From: Campylorhamphus procurvoides
Taxonomy: Eukaryota; Chordata; Aves; Passeriformes; Dendrocolaptidae
Direction of reading: 5' to 3'
Length of the DNA: 64,000 nucleotides
Assembly: GCA_013396655.1 (NCBI GenBank)
Contig: WBMV01000451.1
Coordinates: forward strand, 283,381 to 347,380
Part shown: positions 36,553 to 49,977 of the stretch, one piece after another
How positions within the stretch are numbered: the first letter of the stretch is position 1
Layout of the letters: each line of letters begins with the position of its first letter
Notes under the pieces: generated by a model
Told to the model about the DNA's origin: nothing
What the model saw: only the letters and a program-made list of their open reading frames with translations
Database searches by the model: none
Made by a program: the position numbers and the translations under genes

Positions 36553-36660
36553 AAGTTACTCCAGGAATGGGTTTGGTAGACTTGGCAGTGTTAGGTGTAT
36601 AGTTGGACTCAATGATCATAAAAGTCTTTTCCAACATAAATTCTGTGATTCTGCAATTTC
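36553..36660 (+). mobile_element. Very short CR1 3' tail, sense
   Basis: The sequence ggcagtgttaggtgtatagt, tggactcaatgatcataaaa and ttccaacataaattctgtga is the last 100 bp of a CR1 element with its tail. It follows an (ATTT)n tract. Confidence 0.8.
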
Positions 36661-39600
36661 AGACTTTACAAAATATGTGGCTCTTTATGATGTGTTAGCT
36701 TCACTACAATTTCCATGCCTCACCTTTCAGCAAAACTGCTCATCTGGGATTTGGATTTATCAGAAAATGAGTGATAACAGATCTGTTCTTTTCATGCTGT
36801 GATAATGGTTATAGGATACAAGATCCTGCTGTTGTATAACAGGGGCAGTTGCTGCAATTACAGTCTGTTAAACACCTGGCCAGAACCACAGTTACTGGAG
36901 GAAAATTAGCTTTTAGCAGCAATTCAGGCAGAAATAATCATCTTTCGACAGAGGGCACCTTCTAGTGGTAGTGAATGAATATAGCAGCTAGTTAAACCTC
37001 TAAATATGGAGACGTAAATATGCTAGATAAAGATTACTAATGAATATTTCTGTACATTATTTTTATGATTAAATTGATAATTCATTTAAAAACAAAGGAA
37101 AAACAAAGCCTGAGCAGAGAAAGCATATATTTGGAAAAACTAAAACATTTTTCAATTACAGTATGCCCTGCTCCTCCACTCTCCCCTGACAAGCTACTAG
37201 CATACTAAGTTTTTATGTACTTACTGTGAAAGAGTATTTTTGCGTGTTCTAGTTTGAAACCTACCCATCTTTTGGCTTCTTTAGTAATGAAAATTTGGGT
37301 TTGTTATACATCTGATTTAGGTCCAAAGGAAACTTACTGTGGAACTTTGATTTTGTTTGATTTCACTGATTGTTAAGACAGTTTCTCCAGCCAGTGTATT
37401 TCTAGTAAATATGGATTTTGCAATATAGTATTTGCCATGGTTACTTTTGCAAATAACATAGTATCAAATGATTTAAAATTCAATTTTTCCTAACTTACTA
37501 CTAAATACAGTGGATTAGTCGATCCTGTGGAGTTCTACTCTTTCAATGTGTATGTAGTAGATAATGCTTTTTGGACACGATTACGTAGTCTACGTAATAT
37601 AAATGAATGATGTACTATTTCTAGAAAGGCAAATTAAGATTAATAAGCAATACTTAATTCTGTGTCATTGCAGGTGATTTGTGCACTAGTGGAAGCTAAC
37701 TGTATGAAAAAGATTCCTACTTAGATTTTCATGATGTTCTGAATTTTGCAATTGTGTGAAAAAATGTCAAATACAAAAAGGCTGGTTTGTGGGTAGTTAA
37801 AAGAAGACATAACTGTTTGCTTTCTAACTCTGTAAACATATTCCTGGATTTTCAAGGTAGGAAACTTGACCTTTTTTTTTCTGAAGAAATTTTTCAGCAT
37901 TTGGAAACTTCAGTCCAAAGCTGAAATAGGTCTTGAAAACATTTTAACGTGTGAAAGCTCATTTCATATCACTTGTTTTGGTGGCACCATTGTAAATTAG
38001 ATTTGTTGAAATAGCTAGTAATTTGACATCCTCGATTTCATGGTTGGAGGGCAAAAGAGGGATGAGACAACTAGGGACCTGGAGCCAAGTTAATGGTCGC
38101 GGAGTTGTCAACTGCTTCTGTAACTGTGGGCGCAATATTCTGCAAAACATTGCAAGTGCCACACAATCACTTGTTAGAAGTATGACAGCCTAACCCTGAG
38201 ACTGTTTCGAGTCTGGCAGAGTAATAGTCAGCTTTTCTGTGTAAGACCTATGTGGCTTGCAGCACATACTAGTTCTGATACAGGACTTCATTAACTGATT
38301 GTACCCTTTTTTGGTGCTCAGACAAGTGTTGATTTGGATGTGTATTCAGATGCTAGTTGAGAAATATATAGCTTATGAAACAAGAGTTTTCACCAAGTCT
38401 CAGGTCTAAGTGCGTACCCCATATTTCACTGTAGGCTAGGGAGCATCTTTTTTTTTTTTTTTTCACTGGAATATGCTTCCTCTTGCTCCCACAAAACCAA
38501 TTCTCCACTTGTATTTTGCACTGGAAATGTAGACATGCCCAGTAACCCCTGGGGAACCTTGTTTGTCCACAGTGAGGTCTAGTCACAGAATCCAGAACAG
38601 ACAGCACAGTTGCAAATATTTATGGAAGACAAAAACAAAACAAACCCCATGCTTAATCTGCTTTGTTTTCTGACTCAAAAGTGCTTTATAAATGTTTATT
38701 TTAAAGGACTGTGTAGTAGATAGAGTGTAAGCAATTCTATTTACTGTTAAAAATAAGTTTGTGTATCAGTTTCAGGAGAAGAGAACAAACAGTTTAGAAA
38801 AAACCTGATTATTTTGACAAGTTGTTACAGAGTATGATTAAACTGGTATTGAAGAACAGAGATTAGAGCGCTGCCCTTCAGAGTTCTGCATCAGCATTAT
38901 ACAGGCTATAAATACCAATGTTTCTATTACCTGCTATGAAGTTTGGATTCCAATGAATTCAAAGAAGAAAAATGTAGTTTCTCTAGGCACTGCATGTAAG
39001 GTGATAAAACGTTGTAGTTCTGAAATTAAAAAAAACAGGGAGGACCATGAAATTATTTTTATAGGTCTGGTAGTTAAAAAAACCCCAAAACCAAAACCAA
39101 ACAGGTTTCTTAAAAATGCTAAAAATTCTTAAAGGATAAAGAGTGCAAAAATATAATTAATACTTACATGCCCTCTAACCAGCTTTTCTGATATTATGCA
39201 GTGAGGGCATCTAAAGAGAAATTTTTTCCACATTAATTTTGTAATCTGGGGTACATTCACAGAGAATTAAAAAGCTACACCTCATGAACAAATGCACTGG
39301 CATTTTTTATTGCTAACTCAGGGTTTTCAGTTACTTCCCCACTAAAAAGTGTTCTAAAACATTACAGGAAATCAATATCTATTTTTACAGGTTTCCTTTT
39401 ATCTGCATCAGCACAATTGTCTAAACCTGAAATAATAGCATCAGTAATAGTAAAGTCCATAATTAAAATTGAATGCTAAATCTGTCTATTGGAAATTGAC
39501 AGATGCAGAAAAATTCATAATTAAGCCTGCCTACACACTGTAGTTCTGGCATAGCTTTAAGTTTTCCCACCTTATTTGCATTTTACAACTCTTTCAAAAC

Positions 39601-42338
39601 AACAGCCTGAAGTATAGCTTCTAGGTGATAGTAATGAATTAACGTAAAGCAAAGAGTGAGATGTGATGCCTTCACGAACCAGCCTACAATGTCTGATATG
39701 GCAGTTGGCACTTACCATCACCACCCTTTCTTGGTTGCCTTTGGGTAATCCATTAAGAAAAGAAAATGTCAGCCCTTTCCTTGCAGCAGGAAAAATCCAT
39801 CCTCCTGTTCTTGTTTTGGTATTAAAAGATGAATGTGCCTTCTTTTGAACTTTTCTATTTGTTGTTTCTTTGAGAAATAGCAAGCAATCTTTAAAAGCTA
39901 TGTGGCATTTCTAAAATTGCATTTCTTCCTTAAGGAAGGCAGAGTGCTATACATTTCACTTGCATGCCTTCACCTGCGGTCTCTAGTTCAAATCAGGCCC
40001 TTAAGACCACCAACATCAGGCACAGGAAGCCCAATGGAAAGACATCTGGCTACTGATGTCAATCTGCTGACCAGTGTTGGCTTAACTGGTGGGAAACCAG
40101 AGATCCTGAGTTCCCACTGTCCTAGCACATGATGTACTGTGTGAGGACATCGGTTTTCTAGGTGGGTCTGTAGCTGAGACCTTGACTGTTAACGTTTTGT
40201 GACATTAGGCTGCATTTTACCTTAGACTGCAAAAGTTGAGAACTGCAGTGCTCCCTGATTAAGATTCACCTTTCCCAGCTGGAGGAGGTCCCATCAATGC
40301 TGAGTCATGAAGAGGAAGGGATTGAGCTGATAAGTGCTAAGTTTGGAGAAGTCCTGAAAAGGGAAATTGGGGGGCCTGTGGATTTGGTAGATCCCTGCAT
40401 GAGAACAGCAAATCCCATCATCTGTGACTGTGGGCTCCACGCAGAGTGCAGGGAGACTTGGCCACTCAGAGTCTTAGATCTTTCTCTAAGGCAGGAGCAG
40501 AGAAGCTACATTTCTTTCCAAGGTAGATGGTGGACTTAACCATATTACCTGCTTCTGCTGAGGTCCCTATCCCTCCAGCTGTAGAATCAATCTAGGCATA
40601 TTTTTTCTTCTGCCTAAAAAAGTTTGGTTTCCACAGATGAAAACCATGTACAAAGGTGAAGTATTTTAATAGTGTTGTGGTATTGTTTGTTGCAGATTTT
40701 TGCCAAGAGAGATATTTCTGAAGTGTGGGAAAGAAAAGCTTTCATATCAGAATACATTCACTTAATGTATATTGAAGAGAAAACCAAACTTTCAGGAACA
40801 TTTGAGCATTTTTATTTTAAAAAGATAAGCTTCTGTCTTAATAAGCGAACACTTCAGGTAATTTCTCTGTGAGGTGAAAGTATTATAAAGACAAATAGAG
40901 AACATAAAGATGGCTTTCCTTAGCAGCTCTGGGACATATCTTTTCAACTTAGAGATTTTTAACAATTTTTGCTTATATAACAATGCTGAATTTACAGTAG
41001 TAAATGAGAAAGTTGTTGCCCTGACAACAGCTGAACATATACATGAAAGGTCAAATCTTTCAGGCCATAGTCTGTCTTGTGCTCCTCTAGTATATTACGA
41101 AGATGTTAGATATCTAGATGAGGTACATGAAAGATACCTAGACCTTGCAGTCAGTTTTGTAGGCTAACATTTTATTACAACAATCAATAATATGTTCAAA
41201 CTCATAATAGTTAGGCATTTAACTGGATACCATATCCTTAGATTTAATCCAGACAAAGATATGTACAAAACCAGTATTGCAACATATTTGTCATAGTAGA
41301 TGGTGTAGACTTTGGCTCTTAGCTGTTTAGTTTATTGCTTGCTTATTGTAGCAAAATGGAATAAACTTATTTAATTTTATTTGTTTATGTCATTCTATCT
41401 GGGTAATATTATAATAAAATATTTTAGGAGCATGTATTTCAAAGTAAAAATATAGCCAAGTAAATATGAACAGATGTCTTGTGCCCTTTAACTCTTATTT
41501 AGTTGTAAACCTTTGATTTTCTTTGAACGTTAGCATTAGTTCAGCCTAGTTGAACAAAAATATTTTAAAAAAGTGTGTTTAATTGATTATATAATCACTT
41601 ATAAACAGGAAAACAAATGTCTAGAACCCTTGTCAGCTACTAGGGTGTATCCACAACTAGGTATCATGGGAAACAGGACTAGCTGAGGGGAAGAGAGGGG
41701 AGGCTTTTTCAAGAGTTTTGTGTCCTGAAGATTTGTTTTTGAAGATTACATGGTGCCTTTAGACTCAGACCAGGACAAGGCACATTGTGAGAGAAGTCCA
41801 CGCTGGCAGAACAGATAACAGAGGCACTATGACACAGAAGCGTTTTGTAGCAATGCCCCCATCTGCTTTTTTTCCCTTCTGTTCTTCATTATTCAGGGTT
41901 GGTTGGGACTAACCTTTTCAGAAGCATCAGGTGATTTCTTCACTTTTCCTTCCCCTTTTTATTTTATGCGTGCAAGTACCTTGGGACCTCTGTTATAGAT
42001 GGCTTTACTGACAGATGCTTAATGTGCCTTATAGGATTGTGTGGACCATGTAGGAAGCAAACATGGAGGCAAGGATTTACTTATGTAGCACAGTTTATTC
42101 CATGTTTTTCTTTCAGTGGGACACAAGAAGGAGCAATGCAGAAAAATTGATTGTGAACTGAGGAGCTAGGATGCCCACCTTATTCAGTCCTACATAAGTG
42201 AACTGGAGGAGTCTCTAGCTTGCTCCTGTTTGTTCCCAGCAAAGAGGTTGATGGGAACATGCTGGTTGTACCTCTTGCACATATTCTTTGCAGGCAGGGA
42301 AGATCAAAGGATATTAAGAAAGATCAGTATTGTCGTGA

Positions 42339-43690
42339 TAAAATCATAGAACTATTTAGTTTGGAAAAAGCTTTTAAGATTATCGAGTTCAAGCATTAAC
42401 CCAGCACTGCCAAGTCCCTCATAAAGCCCTGTCCTTGAGTTCCACATCTACATGTCTTTTAAATACCACCAGGGGTGGTTACTCAAGTGCAGTTCTTTGC
42501 AATCTGTTCCAATGCTTGATAACCTTTCGGTGAAGAAATTTTCCCTCATATGCAATCTAAACCTTCCCTGGTGCAACTTGGAGCCATTTCCACTTGTCCT
42601 GTTGCTTGTTATATGGGAGAAGAGGCTTTAAGGATTTAAGGTGCAGCTGAACAATCACTTCCTTAGTCCTGCTGGACACACTATTTTGATATAAGTGAAG
42701 ATGCCATTGGCCTTCTTGACCATCTGAGCACACTNAGCTTTTAAGATTATCGAGTTCAAGCATTAACCCAGCACTGCCAAGTCCCTCATAAAGCCCTGTC
42801 CTTGCGTTCCACATCTACATGTCTTTTAAATACCACCAGGGGTGGTTACTCAAGTGCAGTTCTTTGCAATCTGTTCCAATGCTTGATAACCTTTCGGTGA
42901 AGAAATTTTCCCTCATATGCAATCTAAACCTTCCCTGGTGCAACTTGGAGCCATTTCCACTTGTCCTGTTGCTTGTTATATGGGAGAAGAGGCTTTAAGG
43001 ATTTAAGGTGCAGCTGAACAATCACTTCCTTAGTCCTGCTGGACACACTATTTTGATATAAGTGAAGATGCCATTGGCCTTCTTGACCATCTGAGCACAC
43101 TGCTGGCTTATGTTCAGATTGCCAATCAAAACCTCCAGATCCTTTTTGCTGGTCAGCTTTCCAGCCATTCTTCCCCCAGCCTGTAGCATTGCATGAAGTT
43201 GTTGTGACCCAAATGCAGTATTTGACATTTGGCTTTGTTGAACCTCGTACAATTGGTCTCAGACTATCAATCCAGCCTGTCCAGATCCTTTTGCAGAGCC
43301 TTCCTACCATCCGACCCAGCTTGGTGTTGTCTGTGAGGTGTTGTCTGTCTGTTGACTGAGGGATACCCTTGATCCGCTCAATCACATCATTGGTAAAGAT
43401 ATTAAACAGGACTGGCCTCAATATTGAGCCCCGAGGAACACCACCGGTTACTGGCTGCCAGCTGGGTGTCACACCATTCACCATCACTTTCTGGACCTGG
43501 CCATCCAGCCAGTGTTTTACTCACCAGTCCAAGCCATGAGCAGCCAGTTTCTCCAGGGGAATGCTGTGGGAAACTGTCAAAGGCTTTACAAAAGTCCAAA
43601 TATGCAACAGCCACAGCATTTCACTCAGCCACCAAATGGGTGACCCTGCCATAGAAGGACACCAGGTTAGATACATACTATTTCATGGTA
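42339..43690 (-). mobile_element. CR1 LINE fragment, antisense (copy A)
   Basis: Reverse-complement CR1 with agcactgccaagtccctcat, ccaccaggggtggttactca, ccttcttgaccatctgagca and gaggaacaccaccggttact. On the minus strand, broken reverse-transcriptase frames show YLDFCKAFDSF near 43600 and GGVPRGSILRPVLFNIFTND near 43440, the latter lying after a frame change. It includes the nested 366-bp duplication at 42735. Confidence 0.9.
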
Positions 43691-45034
43691 ATTTTTATCT
43701 TCTGGCTGGGGTCTGGATTCACCCCTGCAAAAACATATCCCTGCCTATTTGCTTCCCCGGTCCTTCCCTGGTCACTGGCACAGCGCAGGAAGTGCTCCTT
43801 GATACTCTCCTAGGCCCATAATGACAGTCACTGGCATGGCTCTGTCATGTGTGCCCTGGACCATGTAGCTCTCTGTGGGATGATCTCAACAGAAGAGTGA
43901 AAAGCATCTCATTTTGCATATTTCTATGTGAGTATACTGCATAGTTCAGTCACACTGAAAATGTAAAGGTCATCCTTGTCTAGTTAAATGCACTTAATGT
44001 TCTGATTACCTGACCAGATTGAAATTTCTTCCTGGTTTTGTTTTTCTTTTGAGTCAGACTTACGTTGACTTTAAAACATTTCCTTACTGCTACCTTAGTT
44101 TTTCTTTTTACACCGCTAGACTTTTCTTGACAATATCTGCAATCTGCATTTATGCTGCTTGGAAAAGATACTGCATATGAGTTATGGAAGGGTTTTTTCT
44201 GAAGCTCTTTAGTTACTGTATTTGTCTTAAGCTCACTGAAATCTTTCAATCCAATGTTTAATTAAAATTTTTAATTTTGTTCTTTCCCACTTTGAGTACT
44301 TTTGTGCACAGTCTACGTGTTGTAAAGGCACCACTTCAAGAGGAAACAAATTATTTTTTTTCCCAAAATCAGAAAGTGAATTTGATAATGTTTTTCTAAT
44401 TTCTAATGGCACTTGCTTAATATGTAATAGTAACAGTAACTTCTACATAGTAGATATTGCCCAGTGTCTGAGCAGAAAAGCAACTGCTTTTCTATTAAAC
44501 ATCTCAAGAAAATTAAGACAAGTCTCTCCAGAAACAGCTCGCATGTTGGAAGTTCTGGTGGGTAAAAGATGAGAATCCCTGAGTCCCAAAGGTATGAAGT
44601 TTCTTTTGTAGCCCAGGACTGCAGAGTTTTCACATTTAATTTTGTGTCTAGAAAAGCGTATTTTGATTTCATATTGAGTTTTACCCAGCAGAAACACAGA
44701 CACTAAATTGCTGAGGTGGAGGAAAGCGAATGAAGCAATGGATCTGTGCCTTTAAAGATAGATTGAAANGATTTACTTATGTAGCACAGTTTATTCCATG
44801 TTTTTCTTTCAGTGGGACACAAGAAGGAGCAATGCAGAAAAATTGATTGTGAACTGAGGAGCTAGGATGCCCACCTTATTCAGTCCTACATAAGTGAACT
44901 GGAGGAGTCTCTAGCTTGCTCCTGTTTGTTCCCAGCAAAGAGGTTGATGGGAACATGCTGGTTGTACCTCTTGCACATATTCTTTGCAGGCAGGGAAGAT
45001 CAAAGGATATTAAGAAAGATCAGTATTGTCGTGA

Positions 45035-46019
45035 TAAAATCATAGAACTATTTAGTTTGGAAAAAGCTTTTAAGATTATCGAGTTCAAGCATTAACCCAG
45101 CACTGCCAAGTCCCTCATAAAGCCCTGTCCTTGCGTTCCACATCTACATGTCTTTTAAATACCACCAGGGGTGGTTACTCAAGTGCAGTTCTTTGCAATC
45201 TGTTCCAATGCTTGATAACCTTTCGGTGAAGAAATTTTCCCTCATATGCAATCTAAACCTTCCCTGGTGCAACTTGGAGCCATTTCCACTTGTCCTGTTG
45301 CTTGTTATATGGGAGAAGAGGCTTTAAGGATTTAAGGTGCAGCTGAACAATCACTTCCTTAGTCCTGCTGGACACACTATTTTGATATAAGTGAAGATGC
45401 CATTGGCCTTCTTGACCATCTGAGCACACTGCTGGCTTATGTTCAGATTGCCAATCAAAACCTCCAGATCCTTTTTGCTGGTCAGCTTTCCAGCCATTCT
45501 TCCCCCAGCCTGTAGCATTGCATGAAGTTGTTGTGACCCAAATGCAGTATTTGACATTTGGCTTTGTTGAACCTCGTACAATTGGTCTCAGACTATCAAT
45601 CCAGCCTGTCCAGATCCTTTTGCAGAGCCTTCCTACCATCCGACCCAGCTTGGTGTTGTCTGTGAGGTGTTGTCTGTCTGTTGACTGAGGGATACCCTTG
45701 ATCCGCTCAATCACATCATTGGTAAAGATATTAAACAGGACTGGCCTCAATATTGAGCCCTGAGGAACACCACCGGTTACTGGCTGCCAGCTGGGTGTCA
45801 CACCATTCACCATCACTTTCTGGACCTGGCCATCCAGCCAGTGTTTTACTCACCAGTCCAAGCCATGAGCAGCCAGTTTCTCCAGGGGAATGCTGTGGGA
45901 AACTGTCAAAGGCTTTACAAAAGTCCAAATATGCAACAGCCACAGCATTTCACTCAGCCACCAAATGGGTGACCCTGCCATAGAAGGACACCAGGTTAGA
46001 TACATACTATTTCATGGTA
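45035..46019 (-). mobile_element. CR1 LINE fragment, antisense (copy B of the same element)
   Basis: Nearly the same sequence as the CR1 fragment at 42339-43690 but without the nested duplication. The reverse-transcriptase remnant here keeps the usual GVPQGS motif, where copy A has GVPRGS, a single C/T difference at a CpG. Confidence 0.9.
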
Positions 46020-48955
46020 ATTTTTATCTTCTGGCTGGGGTCTGGATTCACCCCTGCAAAAACATATCCCTGCCTATTTGCTTCCCCGGTCCTTCCCTGG
46101 TCACTGGCACAGCGCAGGAAGTGCTCCTTGATACTCTCCTAGGCCCATAATGACAGTCACTGGCATGGCTCTGTCATGTGTGCCCTGGACCATGTAGCTC
46201 TCTGTGGGATGATCTCAACAGAAGAGTGAAAAGCATCTCATTTTGCATATTTCTATGTGAGTATACTGCATAGTTCAGTCACACTGAAAATGTAAAGGTC
46301 ATCCTTGTCTAGTTAAATGCACTTAATGTTCTGATTACCTGACCAGATTGAAATTTCTTCCTGGTTTTGTTTTTCTTTTGAGTCAGACTTACGTTGACTT
46401 TAAAACATTTCCTTACTGCTACCTTAGTTTTTCTTTTTACACCGCTAGACTTTTCTTGACAATATCTGCAATCTGCATTTATGCTGCTTGGAAAAGATAC
46501 TGCATATGAGTTATGGAAGGGTTTTTTCTGAAGCTCTTTAGTTACTGTATTTGTCTTAAGCTCACTGAAATCTTTCAATCCAATGTTTAATTAAAATTTT
46601 TAATTTTGTTCTTTCCCACTTTGAGTACTTTTGTGCACAGTCTACGTGTTGTAAAGGCACCACTTCAAGAGGAAACAAATTATTTTTTTTCCCAAAATCA
46701 GAAAGTGAATTTGATAATGTTTTTCTAATTTCTAATGGCACTTGCTTAATATGTAATAGTAACAGTAACTTCTACATAGTAGATATTGCCCAGTGTCTGA
46801 GCAGAAAAGCAACTGCTTTTCTATTAAACATCTCAAGAAAATTAAGACAAGTCTCTCCAGAAACAGCTCGCATGTTGGAAGTTCTGGTGGGTAAAAGATG
46901 AGAATCCCTGAGTCCCAAAGGTATGAAGTTTCTTTTGTAGCCCAGGACTGCAGAGTTTTCACATTTAATTTTGTGTCTAGAAAAGCGTATTTTGATTTCA
47001 TATTGAGTTTTACCCAGCAGAAACACAGACACTAAATTGCTGAGGTGGAGGAAAGCGAATGAAGCAATGGATCTGTGCCTTTAAAGATAGATTGAAAGAT
47101 AGAAGTGGCAAGTGTTTGAATTTGGAAATAGCTTGTAGTTTACAAGTTTGGGTGCAATCTGGTGGGAGCAATAAACTCATTTAGCCAGAGCTTCATACTT
47201 ATCTATGCTATTCTATCCTTTTCATGCTGAGAACACCTTTGTCACTAAATGGCATTGCCGTTGTTTTGTATCAGACTGAGACGTAAGTGTATATTATAGC
47301 AGGTAATTGCCCATAGGTGCCCGTTCATGAGCGAAAAAGCTCTGTTTCTTATGGAAGCCAGTGCCATGCTAATAATCTTTTCCTACTTCCAACAGACAAT
47401 TCATATGTTAAAAAAGGTAAATATTTGTCTTTTAAAAGAAGAGAAATTGAAAGATTAAGAAGTTATTGAAGGAAAAGACCAGCACTTACAATGTAGGCAT
47501 GCAACTTTTCCGTGGGATTTTATGAGTGTGCTAGTACATCCAAACATTTGTAAAGTGTTTCACGTTATCAGGACCAGATTCCTCATTTCATGTTACAGTT
47601 ACAGACAATTGAAAAAAAAAGTTTTTCTGGATTTTATATATATTTAGTCAATGCAATTGAAACATAGAACAAGAGAGATTCAGTACCTATGTAGAACAGA
47701 ATTATTTTCCAATAGAGACATGCAACAAAATTATATTAAAACTGGAAATTAAAGAATTAAGACAATGTGCAAAGTATATTAAAATGTATTTGGTCACCTG
47801 TACCTTCTGAAAGTAAATATGCTCACTGATACATGGGCTTTTATAGTTACCAAGGTAATGTGTGGAACTTGGCAAGAAAACAAGTCAGCAGGTGGCTGAT
47901 TATTGGAACATGATTGTTTTGCCCATACAATATGATGAAAGAACAACTTGACTCTTGAAGGTGGATGTTCTGATGACTATCTTTTGTGCTGGTTTAATAA
48001 GATGCGTTGTAGTCTAATTACCTTGGACTGTCCTGAACCTGTGATACTAAGACCCCAAAGGAACAGGAGAAGAAGCACTCCTGTGTAGCAGCATCTCTCA
48101 CCCTTCTCACAGCTCAACCACCTTTGTATTTCAGAACACTTTTCCAGTGCACACTTCTCCCTGCTGAGGAGTTCAGAGTTCATGGCAGAACACATGCTCC
48201 CCTGAAGCAGAACGCTAATGACAAACAACTGTAGTTGCATGGGATTTGGGGGATACCCCTATCAGCTGGGAACCCCTGCTACCTGGAGGAAGACTTAGCA
48301 AAGCCCTTTAATCCATGCCCATTTACTTCATGAGCAGAATCACCGTGGCTCTATCTACAGGGGCTTTATCTTACATTTCTTTTTTTCTTTCTTTGTTTTT
48401 GAAAATGTGCTGCACTTACTGGGTTAATGAGGTTCCACTGGCAATGGAACTCTAGTGCAAGCAGCATTAAAATGAAGTACTTGTAGAAAGCTTCTCTGCA
48501 AATGTTTGAGGAGTCCAGCTGTAAGCATCATGATAGTTATTAATTGGACAATCCAATCACAACTGTCTTTACGAACATGAAAAAATAATTAACAGAAACT
48601 TTAAGGAGGCTCCTCAACACGGTCTGCTCTTAATCTTACTGCATTTTTCTGTCCAAGAATTAAAGGAGCTACTTGGAACTTTGCATAATTTTTCATTCCA
48701 TGTTACAGGTATGTGTGGGTAGAAGTTCTATTTCACAATAAATCAGGGTATACTTATAACAAGAATATTTAAAATGCCAGTTCTATAGAGCTAGGAGTTG
48801 CTAGTGTTTCTGTTCACGTTAAATTTTACTCTGCATTTCTGTGTATTATTGCTTATTGAAGAAAGCTGTACAATACAGAGGACCAAATTTTAAGCAGGTC
48901 TGATGACACAAAACCAAATGGACAGTTGGAGATGCAGGTCTTTGTAGGCTGGTGT

Positions 48956-49960
48956 TTACCTCATTGTTCCTGGGGACAGAATGATGTCCCTTACCCTTCC
49001 TGTCAGACAACAGCAGCACTGGCATTTGAGATGACATTTTATACTTTTAATTCTTTGATAGAATGTCTTATTTGCTACCGTAAAAATGATTGGATCGAGA
49101 CAGCTGTTGATGCTGCAGATGATCTCTGTGACTTTGTAAATGGCATTCAATGTGCTTATGTTCCCACAGGGTGGTTGACAATTAACCCTGTAAATTAGTA
49201 TCACCATCATCATAACATGGTAAGGTATGAAAGAAACAGCAAATACAATCATAGTGGCTGAAATCAACAACAGAGGCCTTACAAGTCTGTTCCTTCTCTG
49301 CTGACGTTTACTGAGTTGTAGTAATGCTTTGAGAGTCAACATATAGCATGTAAAGATGACTGTGGCTGGAATTAGAAATCTCAGTACAATCTTGGAGAGC
49401 GTGAATGGCACTGCAAATGTTAAAGATCCTTCAGTGTCATCCAGGTAATTTACGATGTCAGGCTGTCTTCTAGCTGCAACTATGGAGTAGATGTCAGGCA
49501 TCGATGCAATCACTATGAAGATCCATACCCCAGTGGTACAAAACACAGCCTTTCCTTTGTCCCACCATGTTAATGAAGTGATAGGATGGACAGCACCTAT
49601 GTATCTGTCAAAACTGATGAGTGTCAGGAAGTAGACACTTCCATAGACGTTAATACTAAAAAATACTCTTATGATCTGATAAAATGCTTGACTGAAATAG
49701 ACAGCTAACTTCTGGATATTATAATATACTGAAAAAGGTGCCATGAGAGTCCAAGTAAAGTCACACAGTGCCAAATTAAAGAGAAATATGGTATTGGTAG
49801 TCCATGTCTTCATGCAGTAAACATAATGTCGTAGTGCAAGTATATTGCCTAGAAATCCTGTTAATAAAGTGAAAAGGCAAACCAGAACCAGTAAATAACA
49901 GTACCACTCCAGGTTAGGATTTCTGTTGCAAATGAAAATAGTGCATGTACCATTCATCAT
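48956..49960 (-). CDS. Intact class A GPCR, P2Y/metabolite-receptor-like, nested antisense in a TMEM117 intron
   Basis: Single-exon frame of 334 codons plus stop. Seven hydrophobic segments are readable with class A landmarks: N39 (TM1 GN), D67 (TM2 LALCD), D118-R119-Y120 (TM3), W146 (TM4), P198 (TM5), F244-I-P246-Y-H (TM6) and N285-SCLDP290IIF (TM7). FxPYH plus NSCLDPxxF is typical of the P2Y-like group (nucleotide, lipid and carboxylate receptors); I cannot name a subtype or ligand. The N-terminus has an NGT sequon (N3) and C6/C11, loop 3 has C261/C265 and an NIS sequon (N267), and the tail has a CQCCCC cluster (313-318) suited to palmitoylation. Oddly, position 3.25 is Y94 instead of cysteine and extracellular loop 2 (about 155-188) has no cysteine. 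I chose the ATG at 49960 because frame further upstream lacks an ATG and crosses a good splice acceptor (cttcccttcag, exon from 49977). It is intact, so probably functional. Confidence 0.88.
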   Translation of the reverse strand: MMNGTCTIFICNRNPNLEWYCYLLVLVCLFTLLTGFLGNILALRHYVYCMKTWTTNTIFLFNLALCDFTWTLMAPFSVYYNIQKLAVYFSQAFYQIIRVFFSINVYGSVYFLTLISFDRYIGAVHPITSLTWWDKGKAVFCTTGVWIFIVIASMPDIYSIVAARRQPDIVNYLDDTEGSLTFAVPFTLSKIVLRFLIPATVIFTCYMLTLKALLQLSKRQQRRNRLVRPLLLISATMIVFAVSFIPYHVMMMVILIYRVNCQPPCGNISTLNAIYKVTEIICSINSCLDPIIFTVANKTFYQRIKSIKCHLKCQCCCCLTGRVRDIILSPGTMR

Positions 49961-49968
49961 CTGTCCAT
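49957..49968 (-). promoter_or_regulatory. Four-codon upstream frame overlapping the GPCR start
   Basis: Eight bases upstream of the chosen start is an ATG in another frame that encodes three residues and stops. Its TGA shares bases with the GPCR start in an ATGA overlap, and a second in-frame ATG follows directly. If the mRNA starts upstream of here, this could lower or couple translation of the receptor. Confidence 0.45.
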
Positions 49969-49977
49969 GGAGTATGC

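Larger units (their letters stand above)
42074..47097. repeat. 2.3-kb direct duplication separated by a single N, with a nested 366-bp duplication
   Basis: Copy B (44770-47097, 2328 bp) repeats copy A (42074-44768) after removing an extra piece from copy A. That piece is a 366-bp segment (42369-42734) repeated at 42736-43101 across an N at 42735. A second lone N at 44769 separates A from B. With the extra 367 characters removed, A is also 2328 long, so the two match end to end. I noted only isolated differences: C at 43432 versus T at 45761, and A at 42438 versus C at 42805 and 45134. Confidence 0.93.

Noticed and set aside
42924..43487. 187-codon minus-strand frame seen twice (also 45253-45816)
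   Set aside because: This is a CR1 reverse-transcriptase remnant with frame changes, repeated because of the assembly duplication, not a host gene.
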